Below are positions 32,573 to 41,546 of a stretch of 64,000 nucleotides of DNA, one piece after another (the first letter of the stretch is position 1; the number at the start of each line of letters is the position of its first letter). The DNA is from Colwellia sp. (GTDB lineage Bacteria > Pseudomonadota > Gammaproteobacteria > Enterobacterales > Alteromonadaceae): assembly GCA_013215655.1 (NCBI GenBank), contig JABSOX010000001.1:1-64000 (forward strand), read 5' to 3'. Both the position numbers and the translations under genes were made by a program. The notes beneath the pieces were generated by a model that ran no database searches, was not told the DNA's origin, and worked only from the letters and a program-made list of their open reading frames with translations.

Positions 32573-34855
32573 ATGTTAACAACGTTACGTCGTATTGTAC
32601 TTGAATTCAGCCAAGATGCTGAACTCGATAGTGCGTTATTACGTTTAGTTGCTCAGATAAAAACAGCCTTAAAAACAGATTGTTGTTCTGTATATTTAGC
32701 TGATTATCAAAAACAACACTTTCTCTTAATGGCATCAGATGGTTTGGCAGTTGGTGCACATGGGCATACCAGTATTGGTTTTTCAGAAGGACTTATTGGA
32801 CTAGTTGGTCAGCGTGAAGAGCCGATCAATATTGCTAACGCTCAACATCATCCTCACTTTATCCATGCCCCTGAAGTACAAGAAGATGAATTAAATGCAT
32901 TCTTGGGCACACCTATAATTCATCACCGTAAAGTCTTAGGTATTTTATCAATACAACAAAAAGAGTCTCGTAGTTTTACCGAAAATGAAGAAGCTTTTTT
33001 GGTGACTTTATCTGCACAACTTGCTACGGCTTTAGCTAACGCAGAGGCAAGAGGGATTTTGTTGCGAGGTGATGACAGTAGTCAAGGTGCTAGACAACTA
33101 AAAGGCATTAGTGGCTCATCTGGCGTTGCGATTGGCCGTATGGTTACAGTGCAGCCAAAAGTAAGTTTGGCAAGCGTATCTTTACAAAAAGCCTCAAATA
33201 CAACTGAGCAATTACAACACTTTACACAAGCAATCGAAATAACTCGTGCAGAATTTGAACAAATGCGAGTTAAGCTCAATGATATAATTAATGACAGCAG
33301 TTTAGATATTTTTGAAATGTATAAACAGCTACTTAATAATGCCAATATTGGTCATGAAGTTGAAGATAAAATTCGTCAAGGATGGAGCGCAGCAAGTAGT
33401 CTGAAGATTGTTATTGATAATTATTTACTGCGTTTCGAAGCGCTTGATGATCATTATTTACGTGAGCGCGTTAGTGATATTAGGGATTTAGGTAATAGGT
33501 TGTTGATTAATCTGTTACAGCAAGATAATAAGCAAAAAGATATCAAAAAAAATGAAGACTTTATTCTAGTTGCCGAAGATGTTACTGCATCAATGCTGGC
33601 AGAGTATCAACACCAAGGTCTTAAAAGCATTATTTCGATGTCAGGTTCTAATAATTCTCATGCTGCCATTTTAGCTCGCGCTTTGGGTTTACCTGCAATT
33701 ATGGGATTAGACCACATCCCCTTGGGACAGCTGGATCAACAAATAGCGATTGTTGATGGCTATAGTGGTGAGCTTTTTATTGCACCCAATGAGGCATTAA
33801 TACGTGAATATCAACATCTTATTGCCGAAGAAGATGCATTAACGGATAAAGTTAAACAGGTGGCAAACCTACCAACAATTACTCCTGATGGTCGACCGAT
33901 CGAATTAGTGTTAAATGCAGGTCTTTCAGCGGGTTTGGAGCATTCTAAAAGTGTTGGTGCGGTTGGTGTCGGTTTATACCGAACTGAAATTCCCTTTATG
34001 AATAGGAGTTGTTTCCCTTCGGAGCAGGAGCAAACGGCATTATACCAAAATGTTTTGGCTGCATTTCCTAAAAAGACGGTGACGATGAGAACGTTAGATG
34101 TTGGTGGTGATAAATCTCTGCCATATTTTCCTATTGTTGAAGACAATCCTTTTTTGGGCTGGCGTGGCATTAGAATAACGCTTGATCACCCTGAAATATT
34201 TTTATTGCAAGTTAGAGCAATGATCAGAGCAAATATAGGACATAATAATTTAGAAATTATGTTGCCAATGATTTCTGATATTTCAGAAGTAAATGAGGCG
34301 GTGCGTTTAATTAATCAAGCTTATTATGAGCTATCAGCAGAAATTTGTGATGAAGGACAAAGCAAATTAACTCGTCCTAAAATAGGCATGATGATTGAAG
34401 TGCCGGGCGTTATTTTTCAATTGGGTGACTTTGCCGATAAAGTCGATTTTTTCTCGGTGGGTAGTAATGATTTAACGCAATATTTATTGGCTGTTGATCG
34501 CAATAATGTTCAAGTAGCTGATTTATATGATTCTTATCATCCTGCTGTATTACGTGCTTTAAATATCATTGCCGAAGAATCAAGTAAATATTTAGTTCCG
34601 TTAAGTTTATGTGGCGAGTTAGCAAGTGAGCCTGCCGGCGCATTATTATTGTTGGCGATGGGTTACGATAAGTTAAGTATGAATGCCTATAACATTGCAC
34701 GTATCAAATGGGTTATACGGCATGTTAGTTTACAAAAGTCGAAAGTGATTTTAGCTAAAGCGTTATCCTTTACAACGGCTAAACAAGTACATAGTTATTT
34801 GAACGAACAGTTAGAGTTATTAGGCCTTGGTAGCTTTGTTCGTGCTGGAATGTAA
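32573..34855 (+). CDS. ptsP: Phosphoenolpyruvate-protein phosphotransferase PtsP (EI-Ntr)
   Basis: This is the first enzyme of the nitrogen phosphotransferase system: it takes phosphate from PEP and passes it to NPr. The 760-residue protein has an N-terminal GAF domain (about 10-165) and a full enzyme I module. The phospho-His is about His363 in SGSNNSHAAILARALGLPA, and the late Cys site is LSLCGELAS. I chose ATG 32573 (AAGGG five bases upstream) because MLTTLRRIV matches the family start; an in-frame ATG 14 codons earlier looks spurious. lgt, often next, is missing. Confidence 0.95.
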   Translation: MLTTLRRIVLEFSQDAELDSALLRLVAQIKTALKTDCCSVYLADYQKQHFLLMASDGLAVGAHGHTSIGFSEGLIGLVGQREEPINIANAQHHPHFIHAPEVQEDELNAFLGTPIIHHRKVLGILSIQQKESRSFTENEEAFLVTLSAQLATALANAEARGILLRGDDSSQGARQLKGISGSSGVAIGRMVTVQPKVSLASVSLQKASNTTEQLQHFTQAIEITRAEFEQMRVKLNDIINDSSLDIFEMYKQLLNNANIGHEVEDKIRQGWSAASSLKIVIDNYLLRFEALDDHYLRERVSDIRDLGNRLLINLLQQDNKQKDIKKNEDFILVAEDVTASMLAEYQHQGLKSIISMSGSNNSHAAILARALGLPAIMGLDHIPLGQLDQQIAIVDGYSGELFIAPNEALIREYQHLIAEEDALTDKVKQVANLPTITPDGRPIELVLNAGLSAGLEHSKSVGAVGVGLYRTEIPFMNRSCFPSEQEQTALYQNVLAAFPKKTVTMRTLDVGGDKSLPYFPIVEDNPFLGWRGIRITLDHPEIFLLQVRAMIRANIGHNNLEIMLPMISDISEVNEAVRLINQAYYELSAEICDEGQSKLTRPKIGMMIEVPGVIFQLGDFADKVDFFSVGSNDLTQYLLAVDRNNVQVADLYDSYHPAVLRALNIIAEESSKYLVPLSLCGELASEPAGALLLLAMGYDKLSMNAYNIARIKWVIRHVSLQKSKVILAKALSFTTAKQVHSYLNEQLELLGLGSFVRAGM

Positions 34856-35063
34856 TTATTGCTAGGCTTTTAGAAGCTTTTTATATCGTTTTAATCTCTA
34901 GGATATACTTTAAAAATTCTTTGTAGTTCCTTTTTGTTTACCTCTATAAAAATACCTTGTTATTAGGCATAATACTCTTCAGTATTTCAGTGATATATTC
35001 TCTCAACACAAACGATTAATCTCTTTGGTCTAGTCGTAACACAGTTAAAGGTTAGCAATTGCA

Positions 35064-35897
35064 ATGAAAGCATATTTAGATTTGATGAAACATGTTCGAG
35101 ATAATGGTATTGAAAAATCAGACCGAACAGGTACCGGTACTAAAAGTATTTTTGGTCATCAAATGCGTTTTGATTTAGCAAAAGGTTTTCCGTTAGTCAC
35201 AACAAAAAAGTGTCATTTAAAATCAATTGTTCATGAATTGTTATGGTTTATTAAGGGCGAATCCAATATCGCTTATTTAAGTGAAAATGGCGTTAAAATT
35301 TGGGATGCTTGGGCAACTGATGATGGTGAACTAGGTCCTGTATATGGCGTGCAATGGCGAAATTGGCCAGCAGGTAATGGCGAAACTATCGATCAACTTG
35401 CACAACTTATCTATGATTTAAAAACAAACCCTGATTCACGTCGTCATATTATAACGGCATGGAATCCTGCGTTATTGCCTGATACTTCGATAAGCCCACA
35501 AGAAAATGCGGCGGCAGGGAAACAAGCACTACCGCCTTGCCATACGTTATTCCAGTTTTACGTATTAAATGGCAAGCTATCATGTCAATTATATCAACGC
35601 AGTGCTGATATATTCTTGGGTGTGCCGTTTAATATTGCCAGTTATGCACTTTTTACGATGATGATCGCACAAGTTTGCGATTTAGAACTAGGTGATTTTG
35701 TTCATACTTTTGGTGATGCGCATTTATATTTAAATCATATGGAGCAAGTTGATGAGCAATTATCACGTGAACCAATGGCTTTACCTACTATGTGGATAAA
35801 TCCAGATGTGACAAGTATTTTCGATTTTACTTTTGAGGATTTTGAGTTAAAAGATTATCAATCGTATGCCCATATTAAAGCCCCTATTTCAGTATAA
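35064..35897 (+). CDS. thyA: Thymidylate synthase
   Basis: ThyA methylates dUMP to dTMP using methylenetetrahydrofolate. The 277-residue protein carries [18 protein letters not shown] at the N-terminus and the catalytic Cys159 in [12 protein letters not shown]. It is longer than E. coli ThyA (264) because of an insertion of about 13 residues (near 141-154, beginning [12 protein letters not shown]) just before the active-site loop. Such insertions occur in other family members and need not affect activity. A palindromic MITE begins 31 bases after the stop. Confidence 0.96.
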   Translation: MKAYLDLMKHVRDNGIEKSDRTGTGTKSIFGHQMRFDLAKGFPLVTTKKCHLKSIVHELLWFIKGESNIAYLSENGVKIWDAWATDDGELGPVYGVQWRNWPAGNGETIDQLAQLIYDLKTNPDSRRHIITAWNPALLPDTSISPQENAAAGKQALPPCHTLFQFYVLNGKLSCQLYQRSADIFLGVPFNIASYALFTMMIAQVCDLELGDFVHTFGDAHLYLNHMEQVDEQLSREPMALPTMWINPDVTSIFDFTFEDFELKDYQSYAHIKAPISV

Positions 35898-35928
35898 TTA
35901 TCTGTTTAGGCTATCTGTCTAAGTTGTA

Positions 35929-36289
35929 TACCCGTTCCACTTGAAGATGCGGTTTCAGAGTTAAGCTAGGAAATCAGATCAAGGCGCGATACGAAGCTAA
36001 TGGTTATTCCCTTAACGAGTATCGCACAGACTTTTTGCTCCATGCAAAGTATAAGTACCTACATCCATGTAGGCAACGCTGGACTAGTTTTCTAGCTTAG
36101 CTCCCTCAGGGCAAGGCGATAAAGGGCCATCTCCTTCGTTATTGATTTTGACAATATTCGCACACGGATGTGGGACATTAGGGCAACGCAGGACGCAGTT
36201 GCCGAGAATAACTATTATCGAAAAAGCAATGCTTTGTACCTGACCCTTTCTCGACTTGCTGAAACCTGCATCTTCAAGTGGAGCGGGTA
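35929..36289. repeat. Palindromic MITE downstream of thyA
   Basis: The left end TACCCGTTCCACTTGAAGAT and its mirror on the right (ATCTTCAAGTGGAGCGGGTA) form inverted repeats of about 30 bp with a TTTCAG inner border. Inside are further arms, including CTAGCTTAGCTCCC and the motif GGCAACGCAGGACGCAGTT-type, which recurs at 42553-42864. The flanks are TA on the left and TG on the right, so the duplication is imperfect. It has no coding capacity. Confidence 0.8.
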
Positions 36290-36353
36290 TGTACTTAAAT
36301 GAGTGATACCAGCTACTGATATTAATCAAGAGGTTGTTAATCGTTTATTATTT

Positions 36354-36547
36354 TTAGCCGTGCATACGCATAAATTTCGCTAATAACGTCTCTTCATCTT
36401 CAACCTTTGTAGGATCTGGTTTTGCATAATCAATTGGACAAACACAGACATAGGTTTGTTTGTCATAATAGCAAATACATTCAGTACATTTACCCGCATC
36501 TATTTCATAGATTTTTCATCTAAAGTGATCGTGTCATTAGGACATTA
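36354..36547 (-). pseudogene. yfhL: Remnant of a YfhL-type ferredoxin gene
   Basis: Read on the minus strand: CPNDTITLDEKS, then after a frame change YEIDAGKCTECICYYD, VCPIDYAKPDP and EDEETLLAKFMRMHG followed by a stop. This is the second half of the YfhL ferredoxin family (usual pattern CPNxAI-EIDPxxCTEC-VCPxDCI-LLxK). The first Cys cluster is missing and a frameshift lies between the two pieces. The expected VCPIDCI is VCPIDYA, a lost ligand. It joins directly to a yegQ remnant. Confidence 0.82.
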
Positions 36548-36800
36548 ATGAGCAATATCCTTTAAAAAGGTTTTTAACTTGCCGTTATGCGGCGCGATGT
36601 TATTCACCAAATAGAATTTTTTTTCCTAATTGATGTGCTTCATTAATACCTAGTTGAATGTTCTCTAAAGTGAACTCATTGTTACGTACTCTTAATGAAT
36701 AGCGAGGTTGACCTGCGTAAACAGCATCTGCTCCATAAGCAAAGGCATAACGCATATTTTTAAGGCTTCCAGCAGGGGAGAGTAGTTCAGGTTTAAGCAT
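36548..36800 (-). pseudogene. yegQ: N-terminal remnant of yegQ/trhP (peptidase U32 family)
   Basis: ATG 36800 opens MLKPELLSPAGSLKNMRYAF, then YGADAVYAGQPRYSLRVRNN, almost identical in pattern to E. coli YegQ, a tRNA hydroxylation protein. After LGKK a one-base slip in a run of eight A changes frame; reading on in the other frame gives NNIAPHNGKLKTFLKDIAH, still YegQ. The remaining 350 or so residues are absent, and the next bases are yfhL. A deletion therefore removed most of yegQ and the start of yfhL. Confidence 0.85.
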
Positions 36801-37030
36801 AACGGTGATAATATCAATACAGAAAAAGGGGGGATTATAAAAGAATGCATAATTCAGGCAATCAATAGAGAGCATCATTTTTTTGATCTAGAACAAGTAA
36901 ATTTTTTAAGGTCTAAACCACATTTCTATTACATTGAAATGTTTATAATTATTCTGTTAAAAAAACGTCGAAGATTAAAAAAGTGTGCTACGTTTTAAGA
37001 GTGAGTAATAAAAATATAAAGGTAGAATCT

Positions 37031-37873
37031 ATGGGAACTGAAAACGCACTATATACCATTTTAATCGAGAAGATTAAGCAAGATTCATTGGTATTACCGA
37101 CATTACCTGAAATTGCGTTAAAAGTAAGACAAGCCGCTGATGATCCCGATATTAATTTAGGGAAAATGAGTGAAATTATCGGTCATGATCCTGCGTTGTC
37201 TTTAGGTATGTTAAAAGTCGCAAATAGCGCCATGCTAGGAAGAAGCGTAAAAGCTGAAACGGTTAATCAAGCCGTAACTCGGATCGGCTTGCGACAAATT
37301 AAAAGTATTGCGACGGCGATGGCACTTAAACAAGTGTTTATTTCTAAGAATAAAATAGTTTCTATGTACTTAAATAAATCATGGGAGAAAACCGTTGATG
37401 TCGCGTCAGTGGCTATTACCTTAATGACATTTTATTTGAAAAAACATAAACATAGTCCTTTAACTCTGGACACGGTAACACTAGCAGCATTAGTACATTC
37501 TATCGGAGTTCTACCCATTCTCACCGAAGCTGAAAAGCATCCAGATATTTTTGCTAACCCAACATTTTTGCAACAAGCAATTGTTAAGCTTGCTAGTGAT
37601 ATTGGCGCGGAAGTCACTAAGGCCTGGGGATTTTCTGATGAATTTATCGAGTTGGTTAAAAGTTGGAGTGATCTAACGATATTACCTGCTGAAGCACACT
37701 ATCTTGATTTTATTCGCGCCGGCGCTATATATCATGATATTTTTAAAAATGAAGCAACCTGTGAAGTACTACTAAAAAGCTATGTTAGCAAGGATATTTT
37801 ACCTGAATTGAATTTTATGGATAGCGATGAATTTAAAGATATGGTTGATGATGTAAAAGCAATGTTTACTTAA
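37031..37873 (+). CDS. HDOD domain protein
   Basis: The 280-residue protein consists of an HDOD domain (about 10-210) with LPTLPEIALKVRQAADDP, then IIGHDPALSLGMLKVANSA and TVNQAVTRIGLRQIKSIA. HDOD is an HD-related fold that usually lacks catalytic metal ligands and works in signalling, often with cyclic-di-GMP circuits. No output domain is fused. I chose ATG 37031, eight bases after AAGGT; a longer frame from 36983 lacks such a site. It is convergent with rdgC across a shared terminator. Confidence 0.88.
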   Translation: MGTENALYTILIEKIKQDSLVLPTLPEIALKVRQAADDPDINLGKMSEIIGHDPALSLGMLKVANSAMLGRSVKAETVNQAVTRIGLRQIKSIATAMALKQVFISKNKIVSMYLNKSWEKTVDVASVAITLMTFYLKKHKHSPLTLDTVTLAALVHSIGVLPILTEAEKHPDIFANPTFLQQAIVKLASDIGAEVTKAWGFSDEFIELVKSWSDLTILPAEAHYLDFIRAGAIYHDIFKNEATCEVLLKSYVSKDILPELNFMDSDEFKDMVDDVKAMFT

Positions 37874-37896
37874 ATTTCCACACACAATTATGTACT

Positions 37897-37955
37897 AAAG
37901 GCTTTTCTATTTTCTTCTTTCAATATATAGGAAGAAAAATAGAAAGGCCTTTTTA
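37897..37955. terminator. Bidirectional terminator between the HDOD gene and rdgC
   Basis: A long imperfect stem (AAAGGCTTTTCTATTTTCTTC with GAAGAAAAATAGAAAGGCCT) has T-rich sequence on the right and A-rich on the left, so it can serve both convergent transcripts. Confidence 0.85.
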
Positions 37956-37968
37956 TTACTTATATCGA

Positions 37969-38895
37969 CTATTCAGCAGCGTCTAAACAATCACTTGCTT
38001 TGGTATCAAACTCAGCAAGTAAATCACCAATTAAGCGATTAAGTTCTCCTGCCATAAGGGCAAAGTCAGCATCAAGGCGAGCAATAACATCATCACTTTC
38101 AATATCGTCATTTTGCTCTTGTAAGACATCAAAAAATTTCAAGCGCTTGATCGCTAAATCATCACATAAAATAAAGGATAAAGACTCATCCCATTCAAGC
38201 GCTAGTTTTACGACATATTTATCGGCATCTAAATGCGCTTTTATTTCATCACTCGCTAAGTCTTGATTCTTAACACGAACAACAGCGCCATCATCACCCA
38301 AGGCATTAAATTCTGCTTCCATACCTAACTGAAATTTAGCACCTAAATTCTTCTCTGTTAACCAATCAGTCATTAACTCATCAGGTGCTTTTTCTGGTGA
38401 TACACTGGTGACAGGTAAAGTACCTAGCACTTTACGAAGTAATGCTAAAAAGTCTTCTGCTTTACTTCTTGAACTCGTATTGATGACAATAATATTATGT
38501 TCAGGATTTATATAAGCGTGGGTATCAGTTACACGAGAAAAGGCTCGGGGCAATAGTTCAAACATTATATCTTCTTTAAACTGCTCCTTTTCTTTTTTGG
38601 TGGCGCTACGACTTTGCTCTGTTTCTAATAACGCTATTTTTGCTTCAAGCTGGTCTTTAATTACCGGAGCAGGGATGATTTTTTCTTCTTTCCTAGCACA
38701 TAATAAATAGTTGCCATTAACGCCATGAACAACCGTATCACCATGTTTACCTAAGGCATTGACCCAACCAAAATGAGATAATTCTGTAGAGCCACAAGGG
38801 GTAAAGAGGTGTTCCGATAAATGCTTTTCTAAGTCTTGTTCTGAATGTTCAAATGGGCGTGTGAAGGCGAAAAAATAAAGGTTTTTAAACCACAT
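37969..38895 (-). CDS. rdgC: Recombination-associated protein RdgC
   Basis: RdgC is a ring-shaped DNA-binding protein that modulates RecA. The 308 residues begin MWFKNLYFFAFTRPF and include TPCGSTELSHFGWVNALGKHGD, both typical of the family, and a helical acidic C-terminus. Length is normal (about 303 in E. coli). It is convergent with the HDOD gene. Upstream lies a nest of palindromic repeats. Confidence 0.95.
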   Translation of the reverse strand: MWFKNLYFFAFTRPFEHSEQDLEKHLSEHLFTPCGSTELSHFGWVNALGKHGDTVVHGVNGNYLLCARKEEKIIPAPVIKDQLEAKIALLETEQSRSATKKEKEQFKEDIMFELLPRAFSRVTDTHAYINPEHNIIVINTSSRSKAEDFLALLRKVLGTLPVTSVSPEKAPDELMTDWLTEKNLGAKFQLGMEAEFNALGDDGAVVRVKNQDLASDEIKAHLDADKYVVKLALEWDESLSFILCDDLAIKRLKFFDVLQEQNDDIESDDVIARLDADFALMAGELNRLIGDLLAEFDTKASDCLDAAE

Positions 38896-38948
38896 TAATA
38901 ATCCTATGCCCGAGCATGTTGGGCTAATAAATGAAAAAGTGCATTATA

Positions 38949-39470
38949 TACCTGTGCTACTTCAAAAGACAGGCTTCAGCTGGAATTATAAACACTTTAG
39001 GTAAGGCATTGATTGAAGAGAATGGTTGTTCCCTTATCAAAATCAATAACGCCGCATAAAGTGTTTATATACCCGTTACACCTCAAGATGCAGGTTCAGA
39101 AGCACAGAGAAATTTCACTTCTAGGCGCATCAATAAAGTCATGGCATTCCCTTACAAATTGGTGCAACAACGAAGTGATGTTGCTCTGTGTTTCCCTTTG
39201 GGTGGGTTTTAAAAGACTTTATGCCACGTTATTTAATTTAACAATGGAACAACCATTCTCAAAATAAAATGCCTTGCCTAAAGTCTTTTAAATTCCCACT
39301 GAATTCTGCATTTTGAGGTGTAACGGGTATAAACCAGCCATTTTGGGATGTCTGAGCAAATCATGCTCGTCGTTGCCTATGTAATTAAGGGAACAACCAT
39401 GAATAAAATAGGCGCCTTGATCATGAATTGCTCAGGCATCCTGAAACTGTATTCTGAAGTGTCACGGGTA
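38949..39470. repeat. Outer palindromic MITE, split by a second MITE
   Basis: The two ends, TACCTGTGCTACTTCAAAAG on the left and the mirror ACTTCTGAATAC...-type end finishing GTCACGGGTA on the right, are flanked by TA on both sides. The right arm shares TTCATGATCAAGGCGC-type sequence with the element at 13728. The element is interrupted at 39068 by a complete second MITE (39070-39329). The left arm also carries its own palindrome (TATAAACACTTTA with TAAAGTGTTTATA). Confidence 0.75.
39070..39329. repeat. Inner palindromic MITE with TA duplication
   Basis: TACCCGTTACACCTCAAGAT at the left mirrors the right end (TTTTGAGGTGTAACGGGTA), with TA at both borders. Inner arms carry AAAGTCTTTTAAATTCCCAC and its partner GTGGGTTTTAAAAGACTTT. 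It lies within the outer element, which shows the order of the two insertions. Confidence 0.8.
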
Positions 39471-39524
39471 TAACACCCTGGGGAGGTCTGGTTTTTCAAC
39501 ATCATCTCTATTTAGTTATGTAGT

Positions 39525-41267
39525 TTAGCGCATGTTATTAAATTCGATGTCGTAAGTAAGTCCTTGGTTTGGTGGGCTATCTACTTCAATTGTGCCATTA
39601 AGTGTATCAGTTACTAAAGTATAAATTATATGAGTACCTAAACCCGAACCACCGGAATTACCTTTAGTGGTATAGAAGGGATCAAAAAGTTTAGGTAGTT
39701 TTTCAAGGGGAACACCGACACCATTATCTTGATAATGAATTTGGAGCTTATCTCGATGCATATTAATATCTATGGTGATCAGCCCAGAGTCAGTACCTTC
39801 AAATGCATGTAAAATGGAGTTGATGATCAAATTAGTAAATATTTGTGCAACGGCACCAGCATGACAATATATTTCAATGTTATCTGTACAGTTAACTTCT
39901 ACACGATGGTTGCTCTTTTTAAGTTTAGGAGAAAGTGAGCGAATAATTTCACTAAGATATTTAGCAAAATTAACTAACCGTATTTTTTCACTGGTTTGGT
40001 CGACTGCAATCTGTTTATAGCTATTAATTAACTCTGAAGCTCTATCAAGATTGTTTTCCAATAAACCAACACTTTGCTGTGCATTTTCAACAAATTCGTC
40101 CAATGAACGTTTGGTGAGTTTTTGGTTATCAATGTCTGTAGTCAGTTTTACCAATAAATCACTGAGATAACTTGTTGAAGTAATACTTACGCCGATAGGG
40201 GTATTTATCTCATGAGTAACCTCAGCGGACAAACTACCTAATGCTGCCATTTTTTCAGCGTTCATTAACCGCTCTTGTGCTTTGTTTAACTCCGTAATTG
40301 ATATTTTTAAATCGTTATTTGTCTGTGTCAGTGTCTGTTCCGTTTTACTGCGGCGGTTATTCTCTTTTTGTAAACGGCTTTGTTGTTCTAGTAATTCTCT
40401 TTGTTGAACTTCCATTTTTAACATCGTGGTACTAAGTGAAGAGGTTTTCCTGGCAACTTCTTGCTCCAACATTAGGTTTTGATCGTCTAATTTGTTATTG
40501 GTAGCAATAATTTCAACCTGTGCTCTCCCCAGCTTTTCTTTATATAGCACTAACTCGCCGATGAGATTGTTATAGGCATTTTGTAGGATACTTAATTCAT
40601 TTTTTTCGTAATTAATAATATGAAGTTTTGACGCTTCAGGATCATCAATATCAAATTGTTTTATTTGTTCAGTGAGTTCGTTTAAAGGGTTAGTTAATAA
40701 TTGTGAAAACGCGATGGAGAATAACAGCACTAATGCTGCCGTTTTCACCATGGCATTGCCAATAAGAAAATAAATACCGACTTCAATGCGGTTAAATATT
40801 ACTTGGTTGCTTGATAGTAGTATGACGCTTCCTACTTTGGTTGTTCTCCCTGAGAATTCAAAAATAAGTGGGAAAGTATGACCAAATAATCCACGAGAAA
40901 CGGAGCTGATATTAAAAAAACCATCATCTTCTGTCGAAGGACTTGTATTAGAGGAGTCACCATTAAGGCGCTCACCTAATTGCGCAATTATTTGATTGTT
41001 TTCATCAGTGACTGTAATGCCTTTAATCATCGGTATGGCGACTAAACCATCGGCAATATCAACGGCTTGCTGGGTATTTAATTCCCATACCGCACGCGTT
41101 AAACTACCACTAAAGGTTTTTTCAAGAGTCAGTAGTTCACTGTTGATATGGCTTTTGGTATTGATGTATTCAGCACCAATTTGTACACAAGTTACAATGA
41201 AAGTTAAGACAAAATAAAATGAGAGAACCCGTGTCAGTAATTTTCTAGATATACTGGTTAGCTTCAT
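39525..41267 (-). CDS. Membrane sensor histidine kinase
   Basis: The 580-residue protein has a transmembrane helix near 12-30, a periplasmic sensor of about 140 residues, a second helix near 170-190, a HAMP-like segment, a long coiled coil (about 235-335) and the kinase core. The phospho-acceptor is His351 or so in SAEVTHEINTPIGV. The ATP-binding lid reads GSGLGTHIIYTLV. No receiver domain is fused and no response regulator gene is adjacent, so it is an orphan kinase whose partner is unknown. Confidence 0.9.
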   Translation of the reverse strand: MKLTSISRKLLTRVLSFYFVLTFIVTCVQIGAEYINTKSHINSELLTLEKTFSGSLTRAVWELNTQQAVDIADGLVAIPMIKGITVTDENNQIIAQLGERLNGDSSNTSPSTEDDGFFNISSVSRGLFGHTFPLIFEFSGRTTKVGSVILLSSNQVIFNRIEVGIYFLIGNAMVKTAALVLLFSIAFSQLLTNPLNELTEQIKQFDIDDPEASKLHIINYEKNELSILQNAYNNLIGELVLYKEKLGRAQVEIIATNNKLDDQNLMLEQEVARKTSSLSTTMLKMEVQQRELLEQQSRLQKENNRRSKTEQTLTQTNNDLKISITELNKAQERLMNAEKMAALGSLSAEVTHEINTPIGVSITSTSYLSDLLVKLTTDIDNQKLTKRSLDEFVENAQQSVGLLENNLDRASELINSYKQIAVDQTSEKIRLVNFAKYLSEIIRSLSPKLKKSNHRVEVNCTDNIEIYCHAGAVAQIFTNLIINSILHAFEGTDSGLITIDINMHRDKLQIHYQDNGVGVPLEKLPKLFDPFYTTKGNSGGSGLGTHIIYTLVTDTLNGTIEVDSPPNQGLTYDIEFNNMR

Positions 41268-41436
41268 AGATGTTGTCTTTTTTTACTTTGCATATATTGA
41301 TTTTAGTCATTTTATTGAATGTTAAAAGCTTTTTTTAATATTTTCCTTAGTGGTTAATAGGATATTTGTAAAATAATTAACAGATAATCGGTATTAATTA
41401 ATAAATATTGAACAAAATCAGGTGTATTTCTTAAAT

Positions 41437-41488
41437 TTGTCATAAACTTTTAAAGAAAATGTAGCATTGTCACAAAAGTGTCATAGAA
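41437..41488 (+). promoter_or_regulatory. Pho-box-like sites upstream of the porin gene
   Basis: The pair TTGTCACAAAA / GTGTCATAGAA (41467-41488) fits two adjacent 11-bp PhoB repeats (consensus CTGTCATAAAN). A further half-site, TTGTCATAAAC (41437-41447), lies 30 bp upstream. They end about 58 bases before the porin ATG. Confidence 0.72.
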
Positions 41489-41546
41489 GCTTGGCAATAT
41501 ACCCAGCATATAAATTTAGTTCTTAATATTTTACATAGGTATAAAA

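Noticed and set aside
33811-34170. 119-codon minus-strand frame opposite ptsP
   Set aside because: It lies inside the conserved enzyme I domain on the other strand; no family or ribosome site supports it.
36084-36329. 81-codon minus-strand frame downstream of thyA
   Set aside because: It is contained in the MITE at 35929-36289 and has no protein-like pattern.
39013-39267. 84-codon plus-strand frame between rdgC and the histidine kinase gene
   Set aside because: It spans the border of the two nested MITEs, so it is an artefact of the insertion.
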